Origin: Cyanophora paradoxa
Taxonomy: Eukaryota; Glaucocystophyceae; Cyanophorales; Cyanophoraceae
Length of the DNA: 64,000 nucleotides
Assembly (NCBI GenBank): GCA_004431415.1
Contig: QPMI01000600.1
Coordinates: 1 to 64,000 of the forward strand
Direction of reading: 5' to 3'
The position numbers were made by a program, and so were the translations under genes. Position 1 is the first letter of the stretch, and each line of letters begins with the position of its first letter. The notes beneath the pieces are model-generated. The model was given only the letters and a program-made list of their open reading frames with translations, had not been told where the DNA came from and did not search any database. Below, piece after piece: positions 27,336-37,403 of this stretch.

Positions 27336-27440
27336 GGTTGACTAAGTGGGGGAGTTGACTCATTTTTTCACAGATTCTAAAAGAGGACTCTGCCCTAAAA
27401 AGAAATAAAAAGTGCCTCAACTCCACCCACTAAGTCAACC
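27336..27440. repeat. Internal inverted pair related to the terminal repeats
   Basis: GGTTGACTAAGTGGGGGAG (from 27336) and its near-complement ending at 27440 face each other across 58 bp. The same paired arrangement occurs in each terminal repeat (7145-7254 and 33411-33520). It lies in the 242-bp gap between the helicase and GIY-YIG genes. A replication origin, packaging signal or protein-binding site is possible. Confidence 0.75.
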
Positions 27441-27491
27441 AAAAAATGATTTAAGAGATAGAAAAATATATTTATATGTAACTAGTAAGAA

Positions 27492-27842
27492 ATGGCTGGA
27501 ACAGATCATGATTCTGGATCGATCTATATGATTGAGAGTCAGGAAATGAACAAAGTCTACATAGGAAGAACCTCACAGCCACTTCAAAAAAGATGGAGAC
27601 AACACAAATCAGGTCAAATGCCATCTACAGCAGACCTATGCAAGGCTTCTGATGTGAAGTTCTCAGTCCTGTATTCAAGTAAGAAGGGTGGGCATGAAGA
27701 CCTTATGAACAGAGAAGCATATTACATGTATTTGTTTGAACCTTGGATAGTCAATCTACAAAAACCGAAATCTCGATTTAGGATTAATAGGTTTTTGCGA
27801 TTTCATTCAGAGGAAGCCAATGGATCCATTAAAACATTTTAA
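27492..27842 (+). CDS. GIY-YIG endonuclease (116 aa)
   Basis: The single domain has GSIYMIES for the GIY strand, NKVYIGRTSQPLQKRWRQH for the YIG strand with the catalytic Arg, and the metal-binding Glu in LMNREAYYMYLFE. The length is near the bare catalytic domain, with a short basic end and no DNA-binding module. Known roles of free GIY-YIG proteins in viruses are homing, repair and interference with competing DNA. It stands between the helicase and polymerase genes, beside the internal repeat. Confidence 0.8.
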   Translation: MAGTDHDSGSIYMIESQEMNKVYIGRTSQPLQKRWRQHKSGQMPSTADLCKASDVKFSVLYSSKKGGHEDLMNREAYYMYLFEPWIVNLQKPKSRFRINRFLRFHSEEANGSIKTF

Positions 27843-27902
27843 ATTGCGTTTAGAACATCCTAAAATAAAATATCCCCTTAGAATAGGAACAAGTTAGGAA
27901 TA

Positions 27903-30900
27903 ATGCCCCGAATTACCAACAAACTCATAAGGGAGAAGAAATGGGAACTCATGGGATTGCTGGGAACACTATATGCAGCCCATGAAATAACAGAGGCTGA
28001 ATATGACCGGGAAATAGATTTAATTGCAAGGGGCAGACCCACTTTAAGCAGATTAACCAGAAAAGCAAATAACCTATATGATAAAATTGAAACCTTGGAT
28101 GAACTGGATAGGCTTAGGCAAATAGAACCAGAGGCAGAAGATGGAACAGCCATGAATGAATTATATCGCTGGCTCACTTACAGAGCCAGAAGGGAAGTTG
28201 TTGTAGATGTGATTGAATTCCTGGACGGAATTGCTACATCCCTTCCTAATCGATTAAAGCAGGGTTTAGATCAATTCAGGGCAATCAAGGTTCGCTTGTC
28301 TTTTATCTGCAAGTTCGTAAAAGTGAGCAATCCACAGGTTTGGATATCGAAATACATTTACAGTGATTACTTTGTATTAACCAGGTCGAGAAATATTCGA
28401 ACTGAGCTGAATAAAGCAGCCCAAATGTGTCAGGAGCAGATGAATGTGGTTGATAGCTATCGCTTAGAAAGAATTGAAATACTCAGAGTGGCTATTATGA
28501 GTTATGCTCCAACTGGTGGTTGCTTTCTACAAACCCCAGAGTGGATTGCTAGGAAGAGAGCCACAGTGAATATTCGAAATATTGATGATTCCTGCTTCGA
28601 AAATGCGATTTTAGCCTCGATTTACAGAAAATCTATTAACTCCCATAAGAGGAATGAGCTTTCACAATATCGCAAATGGAAATACTCAGCAATCGCTTAT
28701 AATCCGCTGGCTCTGAATTTCGATAACATCCCATTCCCTGTTGCCTGTGATGCTGAGATTATTGATAAATTCGAGGCTCAAAATGCAGGCATTAGCATTA
28801 ATATATTTGGAATCGATGGAGAGGTTATTTATCCCCTGCATCAATCCAGTAACCCAGGCAGAAAGCATAAGGTTAATCTCATGCTGATATTTGATGATGA
28901 AGGGAATGGTCATTATATTACAATCATGTCCCTTTCAAGATTATTGAAAGTAAACCATGAAACATACAATGATCAAAAGTTACACTACTGTGATACATGC
29001 TTATCTCGATTCAGGTCTGAGGCTAAACTCACTGCTCATGTGGACTCAAACAGATGCATTGATTGGAGACTCTCAAAGGGAATCACCCCTAAACCTGAGA
29101 CCACCATAGAGTTTGGACTGAAAAACCTCAGGAAAACTGTGTGGCTTCCTGTTGTGGTTTACTGCAAGATTGAACATAGAAGCATCCCCATTGATGCATC
29201 GAAATCCAAAAGGGAAGTCTCAGCAGTCAACCTGAGAGTAGTCACTGGGGAAGATGTTCAAGATTTTCGATTTGAGGGGCAGGATCCAATGGGAGGTCTC
29301 TTTGAATGCTTGGAGTCCAAAGCTAGAGAACTAATCGATTTCCTGTTCACCAATATTCCAATGAATGAACTCACAGATGAGCAAAAGGCTATTTACAGGG
29401 CTACTAAACACTGTTACCTTTGCAGTGAGAGGTTCACTAAGGAAAACTTCAAATGCAGAGATCATGATCACCACACAGGTAATTACATTGCACCTGCATG
29501 CAGAAACTGCAATCTCCATAGGAGAATCTCAAAGCAAACCAAAGTTGCAGTTGTTGTTGACCAAATGGATGACTGTGGGACATTCATTTTCAGAAAAATA
29601 GCAGGCATGGGTGATAAAAAGCGAATCGAAATCCTTTCGAAAAACTTTGATCAATACCTGTCATTGCAATGGGGTCTTTACAAGTTCATTGATGCAAGCA
29701 ATTTCATGGATTTTGGAGCTGCTGATGTAGATGAGTTAATGAACAAATTCCAGGCTTTTAGAAGGCTTTCACACTCAGTATATGGATTGGACCCAGTTCA
29801 TTATGTATCTGCACCTGGGTTATCTTGGGATGCTATGCTTAGGACCACCAAGGCAAAAATAGAGCTTATAAGTGATGTAGAGCAATACGAATTTGTTGAG
29901 AGGGGAATCAGGGGTGGCTTTGCAACAATGCCTTGTAGGTATGCTGAGGCTGATGGTGAAAACTCCCACATTATGCTGTTTGATGCTAACAACTTGTATG
30001 GCTACTGTTTGAGTCAGCCAATCCCAGTTGGTGATTTTAGATGGGAGACCGAATTCAACCCACAAGATAACAGATCCAGTTTCCTGGAAGTTGATCTGGA
30101 TTACCCAATTAGGCTATATCTAGACCACAGTGATTTCCCCCTAATTATTAACAAGAAAATAGTAGAATATGCGGAATTATCACAATATCAAAAGAGCCTA
30201 TTAGATCTTTCAGGAGAAGAGCTTGATAAGACCCCTAAGCTAACTGCAACCTTTGGTTCTGTGACAAACTATGTGATTTCTGAGCCTCTCCTACAGTATC
30301 TGTTGGACAAAGGGGTGAAATTAAAGAAGGTTCACAGGGTCCTATCATTTACTGTGGCTCCTGTAATGAAATCTTATATTGAGCTGAACACTGAGATGAG
30401 AAGGAAAGCAGTGAATAAATTCGAGGCTGATTTCTATAAACTGATGAATAATTCAATCTATGGGAAATGCATTGAATCATGTAGAGGTAGATCTGTGGTT
30501 AAGATTGCAAACAGTGAAAAGCTATTTATGAAATATGCAGCCTCTCCATTGGTGAAATCAACAAGCCCCATAAACGAAAAAGCAGTTGCCTTTGAGTTTT
30601 ACACAAAGCATGTGAAACTAGATAAGCCTGTTGCAATTGGGGCTTATGTTTTGGATGCAGCCAAACTGCATAATTACCAGTTCTTCTATGATACTATAAG
30701 GTCCCAATGGTCCAAAGCCAAATTACTATTCCATGATACTGATTCCTTTTGTCTATATATCGAATCTAAGACCCTACAAAAAGATATAGAGAATATATCC
30801 TATGCATTAGACCTTGGAGGTGATTCCAGAATGACCCCAGGTAAATACAAAAATGAGATGCCAGGTTCTGCTTTATTGGAGTATGTGGGTCTAAGAGCCA

Positions 30901-31148
30901 AAGTTTACAGTTTCAGAACTGCTGAGATTGAGAGAAGTAAGCTCTCTGGGACTTCCACTGAGGAACTCCAATTTAATGATTTTAAGCAGTGTTTATTTGC
31001 AGGTATCAGCAAGACTGTGACTGCAAAGCAGAAAAGAAGGGCAGACCACACAATAATAGATACTGTGAGTAGAAGGGTTGCCCTAAACTGCTTTGATGCA
31101 AAGAGATACATCTTACCAGATGGTATTAATTCTGTTCCTTTTAATTAA
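27903..31148 (+). CDS. polB: Protein-primed type DNA polymerase B (Polinton/PLV type, 1081 aa)
   Basis: The N-terminal third has the DDSCFENAILASIYRKSIN and LHYCDTCLSRFRSEAKL elements found ahead of Polinton polymerases. A zinc segment follows at about 503-535 (CYLCSERF, DHDHHTG, CRNCN). The polymerase region shows YVSAPGLSWDAMLRTTKAK, motif A in DANNLYGYCLSQ (about 694), motif B MNNSIYGK (about 849) and motif C HDTDSFCLYI (about 944). The exonuclease motifs are poor: VVVYCKIEHRS stands where a YADFE-like motif is expected, and no clear HN..GYD is seen. It should copy the linear genome, with a protein primer at the terminal repeats. No separate terminal protein is recognised. Confidence 0.9.
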   Translation: MPRITNKLIREKKWELMGLLGTLYAAHEITEAEYDREIDLIARGRPTLSRLTRKANNLYDKIETLDELDRLRQIEPEAEDGTAMNELYRWLTYRARREVVVDVIEFLDGIATSLPNRLKQGLDQFRAIKVRLSFICKFVKVSNPQVWISKYIYSDYFVLTRSRNIRTELNKAAQMCQEQMNVVDSYRLERIEILRVAIMSYAPTGGCFLQTPEWIARKRATVNIRNIDDSCFENAILASIYRKSINSHKRNELSQYRKWKYSAIAYNPLALNFDNIPFPVACDAEIIDKFEAQNAGISINIFGIDGEVIYPLHQSSNPGRKHKVNLMLIFDDEGNGHYITIMSLSRLLKVNHETYNDQKLHYCDTCLSRFRSEAKLTAHVDSNRCIDWRLSKGITPKPETTIEFGLKNLRKTVWLPVVVYCKIEHRSIPIDASKSKREVSAVNLRVVTGEDVQDFRFEGQDPMGGLFECLESKARELIDFLFTNIPMNELTDEQKAIYRATKHCYLCSERFTKENFKCRDHDHHTGNYIAPACRNCNLHRRISKQTKVAVVVDQMDDCGTFIFRKIAGMGDKKRIEILSKNFDQYLSLQWGLYKFIDASNFMDFGAADVDELMNKFQAFRRLSHSVYGLDPVHYVSAPGLSWDAMLRTTKAKIELISDVEQYEFVERGIRGGFATMPCRYAEADGENSHIMLFDANNLYGYCLSQPIPVGDFRWETEFNPQDNRSSFLEVDLDYPIRLYLDHSDFPLIINKKIVEYAELSQYQKSLLDLSGEELDKTPKLTATFGSVTNYVISEPLLQYLLDKGVKLKKVHRVLSFTVAPVMKSYIELNTEMRRKAVNKFEADFYKLMNNSIYGKCIESCRGRSVVKIANSEKLFMKYAASPLVKSTSPINEKAVAFEFYTKHVKLDKPVAIGAYVLDAAKLHNYQFFYDTIRSQWSKAKLLFHDTDSFCLYIESKTLQKDIENISYALDLGGDSRMTPGKYKNEMPGSALLEYVGLRAKVYSFRTAEIERSKLSGTSTEELQFNDFKQCLFAGISKTVTAKQKRRADHTIIDTVSRRVALNCFDAKRYILPDGINSVPFN

Positions 31149-31151
31149 GAG

Positions 31152-32537
31152 ATGCCAGCAACTGGAAGAATAGTTAGGAGAACCACTGACCAACTGCAAG
31201 GTAACCTACTGCCTATCACAGTTCCAAAGGAGGAAAAGGGGGAATCTCGAATTGTTAAAAAGTCAGAGATGAAAGAGCTTGTCCCTGTAGAGATCCCAGT
31301 TGCCATTGCAGTGAAAGAAACTAGCAAGATTGCCAAAAGATTCTATGATGTGAGAACTGGTTACAAAGGGCTTCAAGCTATGAGGGCTGAGTTACCAGAT
31401 GAGTCCTATAAGCAATTGCAAGAGTTCTATAAAAAACAAGAAGTTGTTCAGATCAATGCACCTGCTATATCTAGAAAGAGAGATCCCATGGTCCCAATCA
31501 GACAACCCCTTGATACCTATGTAATTGATTTGCTCTTTTTCCCAGCTTATAAGAAACAAAACAATGGCTATGATACCTTTATGACTGCTATGGAATCCAC
31601 ACTGAGAACTGGGTATATTATACCTATAAGGGATAAATCAGCTCTCACTACATTGGCTGCATTTAAACAGCTTGAGATGAGAGTGGCAAGACCAATAGTA
31701 AAGGTTCAATCAGATGCTGGAAGTGAGTTCCAAAATCGAATATTCCAGGAGTATCTATCTAGTAAATTCATAGAACACCAAGTGAGTGGAACTGCTGACC
31801 ACAGAAGCCAAGGTCGAATTGAAGCCTTTAACAAGCAGATTAAGAGACTGATCACAAACTACTGCATAGCTAATAACACAGCTAGATTCTTTGATGTGTT
31901 GGGTGATATTGAGTTTAATTACAATAATACAGTTCACTCAGCTACTAAGATGAAGCCAGGTGAAACTACAGAGGAGCATTATAGGTATATAGTAGGATTA
32001 GAAGATGAAAGATTCAAGAAATCAATAGCTTATCTTGATACCATGCAGCCTGGCATGTTTGTTAGAGTGAAAGTAGAGAAGAACCCCTTTGCTAAACAGG
32101 GTAACAATTGGTCTAGGATGGTTTACACTGTTGATAGTAGGGAAGGCTTTAAGTTTAAGCTAAGGAGTCCCACTGGTGAGATCATAGAAAACAGGTTTGC
32201 TTTCCATGAGCTGTTGCCTGTGAATGCAGTTGAATATCTAGAAACCCCTACAGTGGATGCCTTAGAGCAAGCTAAAGAGGAAGCTAGGGTTGATGCTGCT
32301 ATAAGGAGAGAAGGCATAGAAGCTGCTAATGAAGTCCCAGATAAGCCTTTGATAGAGGCTAGGAAGGAGAAGGCTGGGAAAGTTAATAGGGAACTCAAAA
32401 AGCTCACCATAGCAGGCACACAGAAACTTTCAGAAGTGAATAGCCAGAGATGGTATAGTGACTTTCAGACTACTAAGGAGTCATATACAGCCCCTAAACC
32501 TCAAAGAACACTAAGAGAGAGGACCAAAACTAGCTAG
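31152..32537 (+). CDS. Retroviral-type (rve, DDE) integrase
   Basis: The catalytic core has D126 (TYVIDLLFFPAY), D188 (VKVQSDAGSEF) and E224 (QGRIEAFNKQ). The last two are spaced D-35-E as in retroviral and Polinton integrases. The C-terminal region (about 300-370, PGMFVRVKVEK to NRFAFHELLPVN) looks like an SH3-like DNA-binding barrel, followed by a lysine-rich tail. It starts 3 bp after the polymerase stop and faces the right terminal repeat. It explains the 6-bp duplication at the host site. The frame is intact, so the enzyme could be active. Confidence 0.92.
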   Translation: MPATGRIVRRTTDQLQGNLLPITVPKEEKGESRIVKKSEMKELVPVEIPVAIAVKETSKIAKRFYDVRTGYKGLQAMRAELPDESYKQLQEFYKKQEVVQINAPAISRKRDPMVPIRQPLDTYVIDLLFFPAYKKQNNGYDTFMTAMESTLRTGYIIPIRDKSALTTLAAFKQLEMRVARPIVKVQSDAGSEFQNRIFQEYLSSKFIEHQVSGTADHRSQGRIEAFNKQIKRLITNYCIANNTARFFDVLGDIEFNYNNTVHSATKMKPGETTEEHYRYIVGLEDERFKKSIAYLDTMQPGMFVRVKVEKNPFAKQGNNWSRMVYTVDSREGFKFKLRSPTGEIIENRFAFHELLPVNAVEYLETPTVDALEQAKEEARVDAAIRREGIEAANEVPDKPLIEARKEKAGKVNRELKKLTIAGTQKLSEVNSQRWYSDFQTTKESYTAPKPQRTLRERTKTS

Positions 32538-33291
32538 TTTGCTAGCCGAAAACTCGTTTTTTCCAAATATATGTATGACTGATATACATATATGCATATG
32601 ATATACACATTGTCTTGTAGATCTTTTCAAGCGCTTCACAGCGATATGCAGAACGTTGCGATTTGATAATCTGGTGATGAGATACAAGCGTTTGAAGATG
32701 CCGATTATCGATTTTTCGAGATTTCGGAATGATGCATCATAATGATGTAATAATGATGTATCATAAACACATAACATATATATATCGCCGTGATCGTCAT
32801 GATCTCCCGAGTTCGATGGTGTGTCATATATATCATATACATATGCATCGTCATTATGACATCATTTCGTAACATAACACGTCCGTCATCGTCTTTTTTC
32901 CGCAGCGAACAGATAAGTGAACAGTTAACGAGACAACTATTGTAATAGTGTACTGCAACAACAATTGAAAACAAGATATGCGGGAAAGCTATTGAAAGAC
33001 AATGAAGCAAATTGCGAACAATTAAGTGAACAGTTAAGTGGACACCTGTTGGGAGTAGGCAGTGTCTACTCGTTTATCGTGAAACGGTGTCCACTTAACT
33101 GTTCATTTAACTGTTGACGAAAACCCATGCATTATGACATCATATCATTAAACCACATACAAAACACTAAAATGCATGTATCTCTTCACCAACTCATCAT
33201 GTGACAAAACCAAAAACAGATTCGGAATCCTCTTAACGAGGCCTGCCTGACGATGTAAGTATCATAGGCTCAATAATTCATATGTTTATAA
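32538..33291. other. Non-coding right spacer of the virus
   Basis: This AT-rich spacer lies between the integrase gene and the right terminal repeat. It has many ATGATG, CATATA and TGAACAGTTAA repeats and one strong hairpin (33028-33104). I see no protein-like frame. Confidence 0.5.
33028..33104. repeat. 19-bp perfect inverted repeat near the right end
   Basis: GAACAGTTAAGTGGACACC at 33028-33046 is exactly complementary to 33086-33104, with a 39-nt loop. Related AAGTGAACAGTTAA copies occur just upstream. It may end transcripts of the polymerase-integrase block or be a cis signal. Confidence 0.7.
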
Positions 33292-34140
33292 GCATCTCCC
33301 CTTGATTCCCCTTATTATATAATATTTATATTAAAGTGGACTCAAGGTTGACTCATATTAATCGTAAAAGTAGTAATAGTATATGGATTTTGTTACGAAT
33401 TCAATGCAAGGGTTGACTAAGTGGGTTGAGTTGACTCAAATTTCACAGGAAATATTTGGGACCAAAAGTTTTCTAAAAAGGATTTCAAAAAATGTGTCAA
33501 CTCCCCCCACTTAGTCAACCCTGACCATAAACAGTAAGGATTTGAGCTAACATGTATCACAAAGTGAACATTTTGAGTCCACTTAGAAGATCCACTTTTG
33601 AAATCCAAGTTGATTTTGCTTGAAATTTCAAAGTTGATCTAAAAGTGAGTCAACCCTGATTGATTATGGTAACAAAGTTGACTAAGTTGACTAAGTTGAG
33701 TCATCTTAAGAAATTCAAGGAGACTAAGACTTTAAAATGTTTATGAAAAGTGAGTCAACTTAGACCACTTATGGTAACAAATTTAAATATTTAATTGATT
33801 TAATCGGAAAAGAACATGATTTAATCGAATTTATTGATATAATTCCGATTAGATTCATTTAGGATTCAATTAAGATCAATCGAAGTTATTGATATAATTC
33901 CGATTAACTCTTATTTAGATACAATATCGATTAATCGAGTTTATCGATATAACATCGATTAAATTAATTGAAATTGCATATAAAAATATGAAAATTCATG
34001 TGAAAATATGAAAATTCATGTGAAAATTCAAATAAATTAATCGATTTTATTGATATAACATCGAATCACACATATGAATATTCATATTTTAATCCTGAGG
34101 CGGAACGCCGAGGGATTAAAATATGAATATTCATATGTGT
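33292..34140 (-). repeat. Right terminal inverted repeat (849 bp)
   Basis: It pairs with 6237-7373 without the SINE. The inner boundary is gcatct at 33292. It carries the same duplicated frame and paired GGTTGACTAAG motifs as the left copy. Confidence 0.95.
34068..34140 (-). repeat. Right terminal hairpin
   Basis: Twenty-eight-bp arms with a 17-nt loop mirror the left end. The loop is the reverse complement of the left one, so the orientation relative to the element is conserved. Confidence 0.9.
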
Positions 34141-34146
34141 GACAGC
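34141..34146 (+). repeat. Right target-site duplication GACAGC of the virus
   Basis: This copy of GACAGC directly follows the right terminal repeat and is identical to 6231-6236. Confidence 0.9.
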
Positions 34147-35402
34147 ATGGCACTGCACGACCTTATCCACCGCAGGCATTCTGCCCGTCTGCGACATCAT
34201 TATTATTAGCTTATTATTAGCTCCAGCCAAGGCTGGGTCTTAAATGGGCGCCGAATGGATACCGGTACCGGAATTTTGGAAACAGCGCTCAGCACGCGCT
34301 TGATAGTTTCCCCGAAAACTTTCTGCGAAGGCGCTTGAGAAATTGCATGAGGCCCTCCGTATAGACGATTGCGGGATCGGTATCGCTCACCGAGACCCGT
34401 GGAGCGGCCTTGTTCGCGCGCGTTTTCTTGTACAAGCTCGTCTGGAGCTCGGCCATCTCCTCCTTTGTGATTTTCGCCTTGGAGGTTGCAACGTAGCGCC
34501 AGGCCGGTTGTGGTTTCCCGCTCGATCCCAAGGGCACCGCGAGCCCGACTACAGCCTGTGCGCAGAGCCTCGTCACGTATACATATACGCAGGACGCCTG
34601 TGCATTATAGCGGCTCACCGAAACACGAACGACTTGCTTCTTGCTCTTGACGTCCCAGCTGACGGTTGGAGTTCGTAAGTGCCGCGCTTTGCATTCCTAA
34701 ACCGCGGACAATAACGTTAGCAATTATAATTAGCTGCAGGAGTTTGACAGAGCATGAGCAGTCGACTCGGCGAACTCGAAGCGCTAGCACCACAACGAGC
34801 TGCCTCCAGAGGCTGCAGCTGTAGTAGTGAAGGTATCGGGCGATGTCGGTTGGAAGAAGGCAGCGTGCTGAATTCAACGATGCCCATGTGCAATTGGACG
34901 AAGATGCAGATTTAGGCTGTTGATTTGCGTGCCTGCCGGACTCGCGTTGTTCCACGGCGGGGATGGCTTCGCGACTTGCAATTGAAATCTGTGAGCGCAT
35001 GTTAAAACTGATGGTTTCGCGCAGGTAAAAAATCAATTGAGTTTGAAAACCGCGCGCCTGCTCTTGTGATGGCGTCTCCTGTTTCTTGAGGGCAACCGTA
35101 ACTGATGCTTCGGCCGCAGCCTGTTCAAGCGCGCGCACTTGCTTCCCCTTAAGCTCTTGACTGCTGCTTGCCTCTAGATCTGGACCCTCCGCGGCCGGTT
35201 CCTGCTTTTTGTTTATGATCAGGGTGCAAATATCGATATCAGTATCACGAGCCCGATCATGCTCAATCGGCTCGTTGTCGCCGTCATCAACAATATTGCC
35301 GGCGCCGGGATCCGACTCGATTTGGTCTCCGTGGCCAGCCGCTGCAGCTGCAGCCAGACCCGCCTGCCTCGTGACGCGCTTCATCGCTTTGGAGAGTGCA
35401 GA

Positions 35403-37403
35403 CTGCGGAAGGTTGGAATAAATGTTGATGAACGAGTAACAAAATCTGGATTCCTAAGAAATCTGTACAGGTTGATACTATTTGTAATATTAATTATATA
35501 ACTCTATAGTTATTTTGGTTGAGACGTCGGGGTACGGAAAATTTGCGGTAGCGCGACGATTACGGCGGCGCAGCGGGCCAGGTTTCCCACCCGTGGGTTC
35601 CTGATAACGCTGCGTGTCAAGCTGCTCGGAAAGTCGCGCGCCAGCTCCACCCGACCCCCGTAGCCAGAACGCGCTAGATAGACCAACCGGGCGTGCACGG
35701 ACAGCCGACACGAGCACATCATCACCAAGCGCAACCGCCGAAGTCGATAGCCCGCCCCCGGAGCGCCAGGCAGCCCCGCCAACCTCGCCGCGTCATCTTT
35801 TTTGAATTCCACGGACCCCCGGACCCCACCTGCGCCCTGCGCGGAGCGCAAAGCACTCGCCCTGCCTCTCCCGATAGAAGATAAGAGCTCTTAAGCAACT
35901 GAACTGCCGCCCAGTCCCCGCGCATTGCGCCTCGGTGCGGACACTCACTCGCTGCCTGTCACACCGCAGTCATGAGCCGATCATCCACGGACGACACACC
36001 GGATGTCGCCGCCATGCCCGGCGAACGACGTAGACCGTGCTTGCGCGACGCTCGCCGGCGCCAAGGCCCCGCGGGCCCACGCCCCCGCCCGCTTTCCCCC
36101 GGACTGGGCCCAAAGGGCGCCCACCTGGACTCCTCCCCCCCGAGGTCGGTACAGAAGCGTGTACGCTCGGACCCCCTGCCCCCCGTCCGCAGTCCGAGCC
36201 AGACGAGGCCCGCCCGGACCCGGCCTTCAAGCCGGCCCCCGCCCTCCCGCCCCAGCGCCCCGCCCTCGCCCTCCGGCTCCAGCGCCCCGCCCTCGCCTCC
36301 GGCTCCAGCGCCCGCCCTCGCCCTCCGGCTCCAGCGCCCCGTCCCCACCCTCCGGCTCCAGCGCCCCGCCCTCGCCCTCCTGCTCCAGCGCCCCGCCCCA
36401 CCCTCCGGCTCCAGCGCCCGCCCCGCCCTCCGGCTCCAGCGCCCCGCCCCGCCCTCCGGCTCCAGCGCCCCGCCCCGCCCTCCTGCTCCAGCGCCCCGCC
36501 CCGCCCTCCGGCTCCAGCGCCCCGCCCTCGCCCTCCTGCTCCAGCGCCCCGCCCCCACCCTCCGGCTCCAGCGCCCCGCCCCCGCCCTCCGGCTCCAGCG
36601 CCCCGCCCCCGCCCTCCTGCTCCAGCGCCCCGCCCCGCCCTCCGGCTCCAGCGCCCCGCCCCGCCCTCCGGCTCCCGCGCCCCGCCCCCGCCCTCCGGCT
36701 CCAACGCCCCGTCCCACCCTCCGGCTCCAGCGCCCCGCCCTCGCCCTCCGGCTCCAGCGCCCCGCCCTCGCCCTCCGGCTCCAGCGCCCCGTCCCCGCCC
36801 TCCTGCTCCAGCGCCCCGCCCCACCCTCCGGCTCCAGCGCCCCGCCCCCGCCCTCCGGCTCCAGCGCCCCGCCCCCGCCTCCGGCTCCAGCGCCCCGCCC
36901 CGCCCTCCGGCTCCAGCGCCCCGCCCCGCCCTCCGGCTCCAGCGCCCCGCCCCGCCCTCCGGCTCCAGCGCCTTGCCCCGCTCCTGGCCCGTCACCCTTC
37001 CCGCCCGCCCCCAGCTTCCCGATTCCAGCGCCTCACTCCCGCCACCCTCCAGCGCCCCGTGTACCCCACTCCCTGCCCTTCTCCCCCTCCCTACGCCTCG
37101 CCCCCTGCCGACCTCCCGTACCCCGCGTGCATGCGCCTCGCCTTCCCCCTCCCCTCCTTTTCCACAGGACCAAGGACACCAACGCATCAGGCCCTCCTCA
37201 AGCCGCAGATCGATAGCTCACAGCTAGGATAAGATAGCAGGACGTCTTCCCTCTATGCCGCAGAGCCTCAGAGCTAGCCTAGGCGCCACCCCAGTCGATG
37301 GCAGCGACGGGGCGGCTGTTGTTGTCTTTAATAAGAACATTGCCTGGTTGGGCTTTTGCAAAAAAAAGTTATTTTGGTTGACTTGGAGACGCATACGTCG
37401 CAC
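35403..37403 (-). other. Two-kilobase intron between repeat units 2 and 3
   Basis: This is the intron between the last exon of unit 2 and the first exon of unit 3. It contains the large minisatellite. I see no independent gene in it, although the repeats keep all frames open. Confidence 0.5.
36245..36975 (+). repeat. GC-rich minisatellite (about 21-24 bp unit)
   Basis: About 35 imperfect copies of the unit CGCCCTCCGGCTCCAGCGCC follow head to tail. Variants have ctcctgctcc or extra cc/tc bases. Six-frame translations give only Pro/Ala/Ser or Gly/Arg repeats. It lies in an intron of the interrupted gene. Confidence 0.9.

Larger units (their letters stand above)
6237..34140. mobile_element. Integrated Polinton-like virus, 27.9 kb
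   Basis: The element is bounded by the 6-bp duplication GACAGC and by inverted repeats of about 849 bp. It is AT-rich inside GC-rich host DNA, has almost no introns and is tightly packed with genes. It encodes a major capsid protein, two minor capsid candidates, an A32-like packaging ATPase, a primase and SF3 helicase pair, a protein-primed type PolB and an rve integrase, which together define a Polinton-like virus. I recognise no adenain-like maturation protease. Only two frame disruptions are visible (patatin, primase/helicase), so the copy looks recent and could still be functional. Confidence 0.95.

Noticed and set aside
6237-34140. Fragment of a giant virus genome
   Set aside because: The capsid, polymerase, integrase and terminal repeats make a complete small virus. 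Giant-virus-like pieces are limited to shared families (A32, D5, DUF723).
35959-37232. Overlapping Pro/Ala-rich and Gly/Arg-rich frames of about 400 codons on both strands
   Set aside because: They are translations of the minisatellite in an intron and are open in most frames because of its repeat composition.
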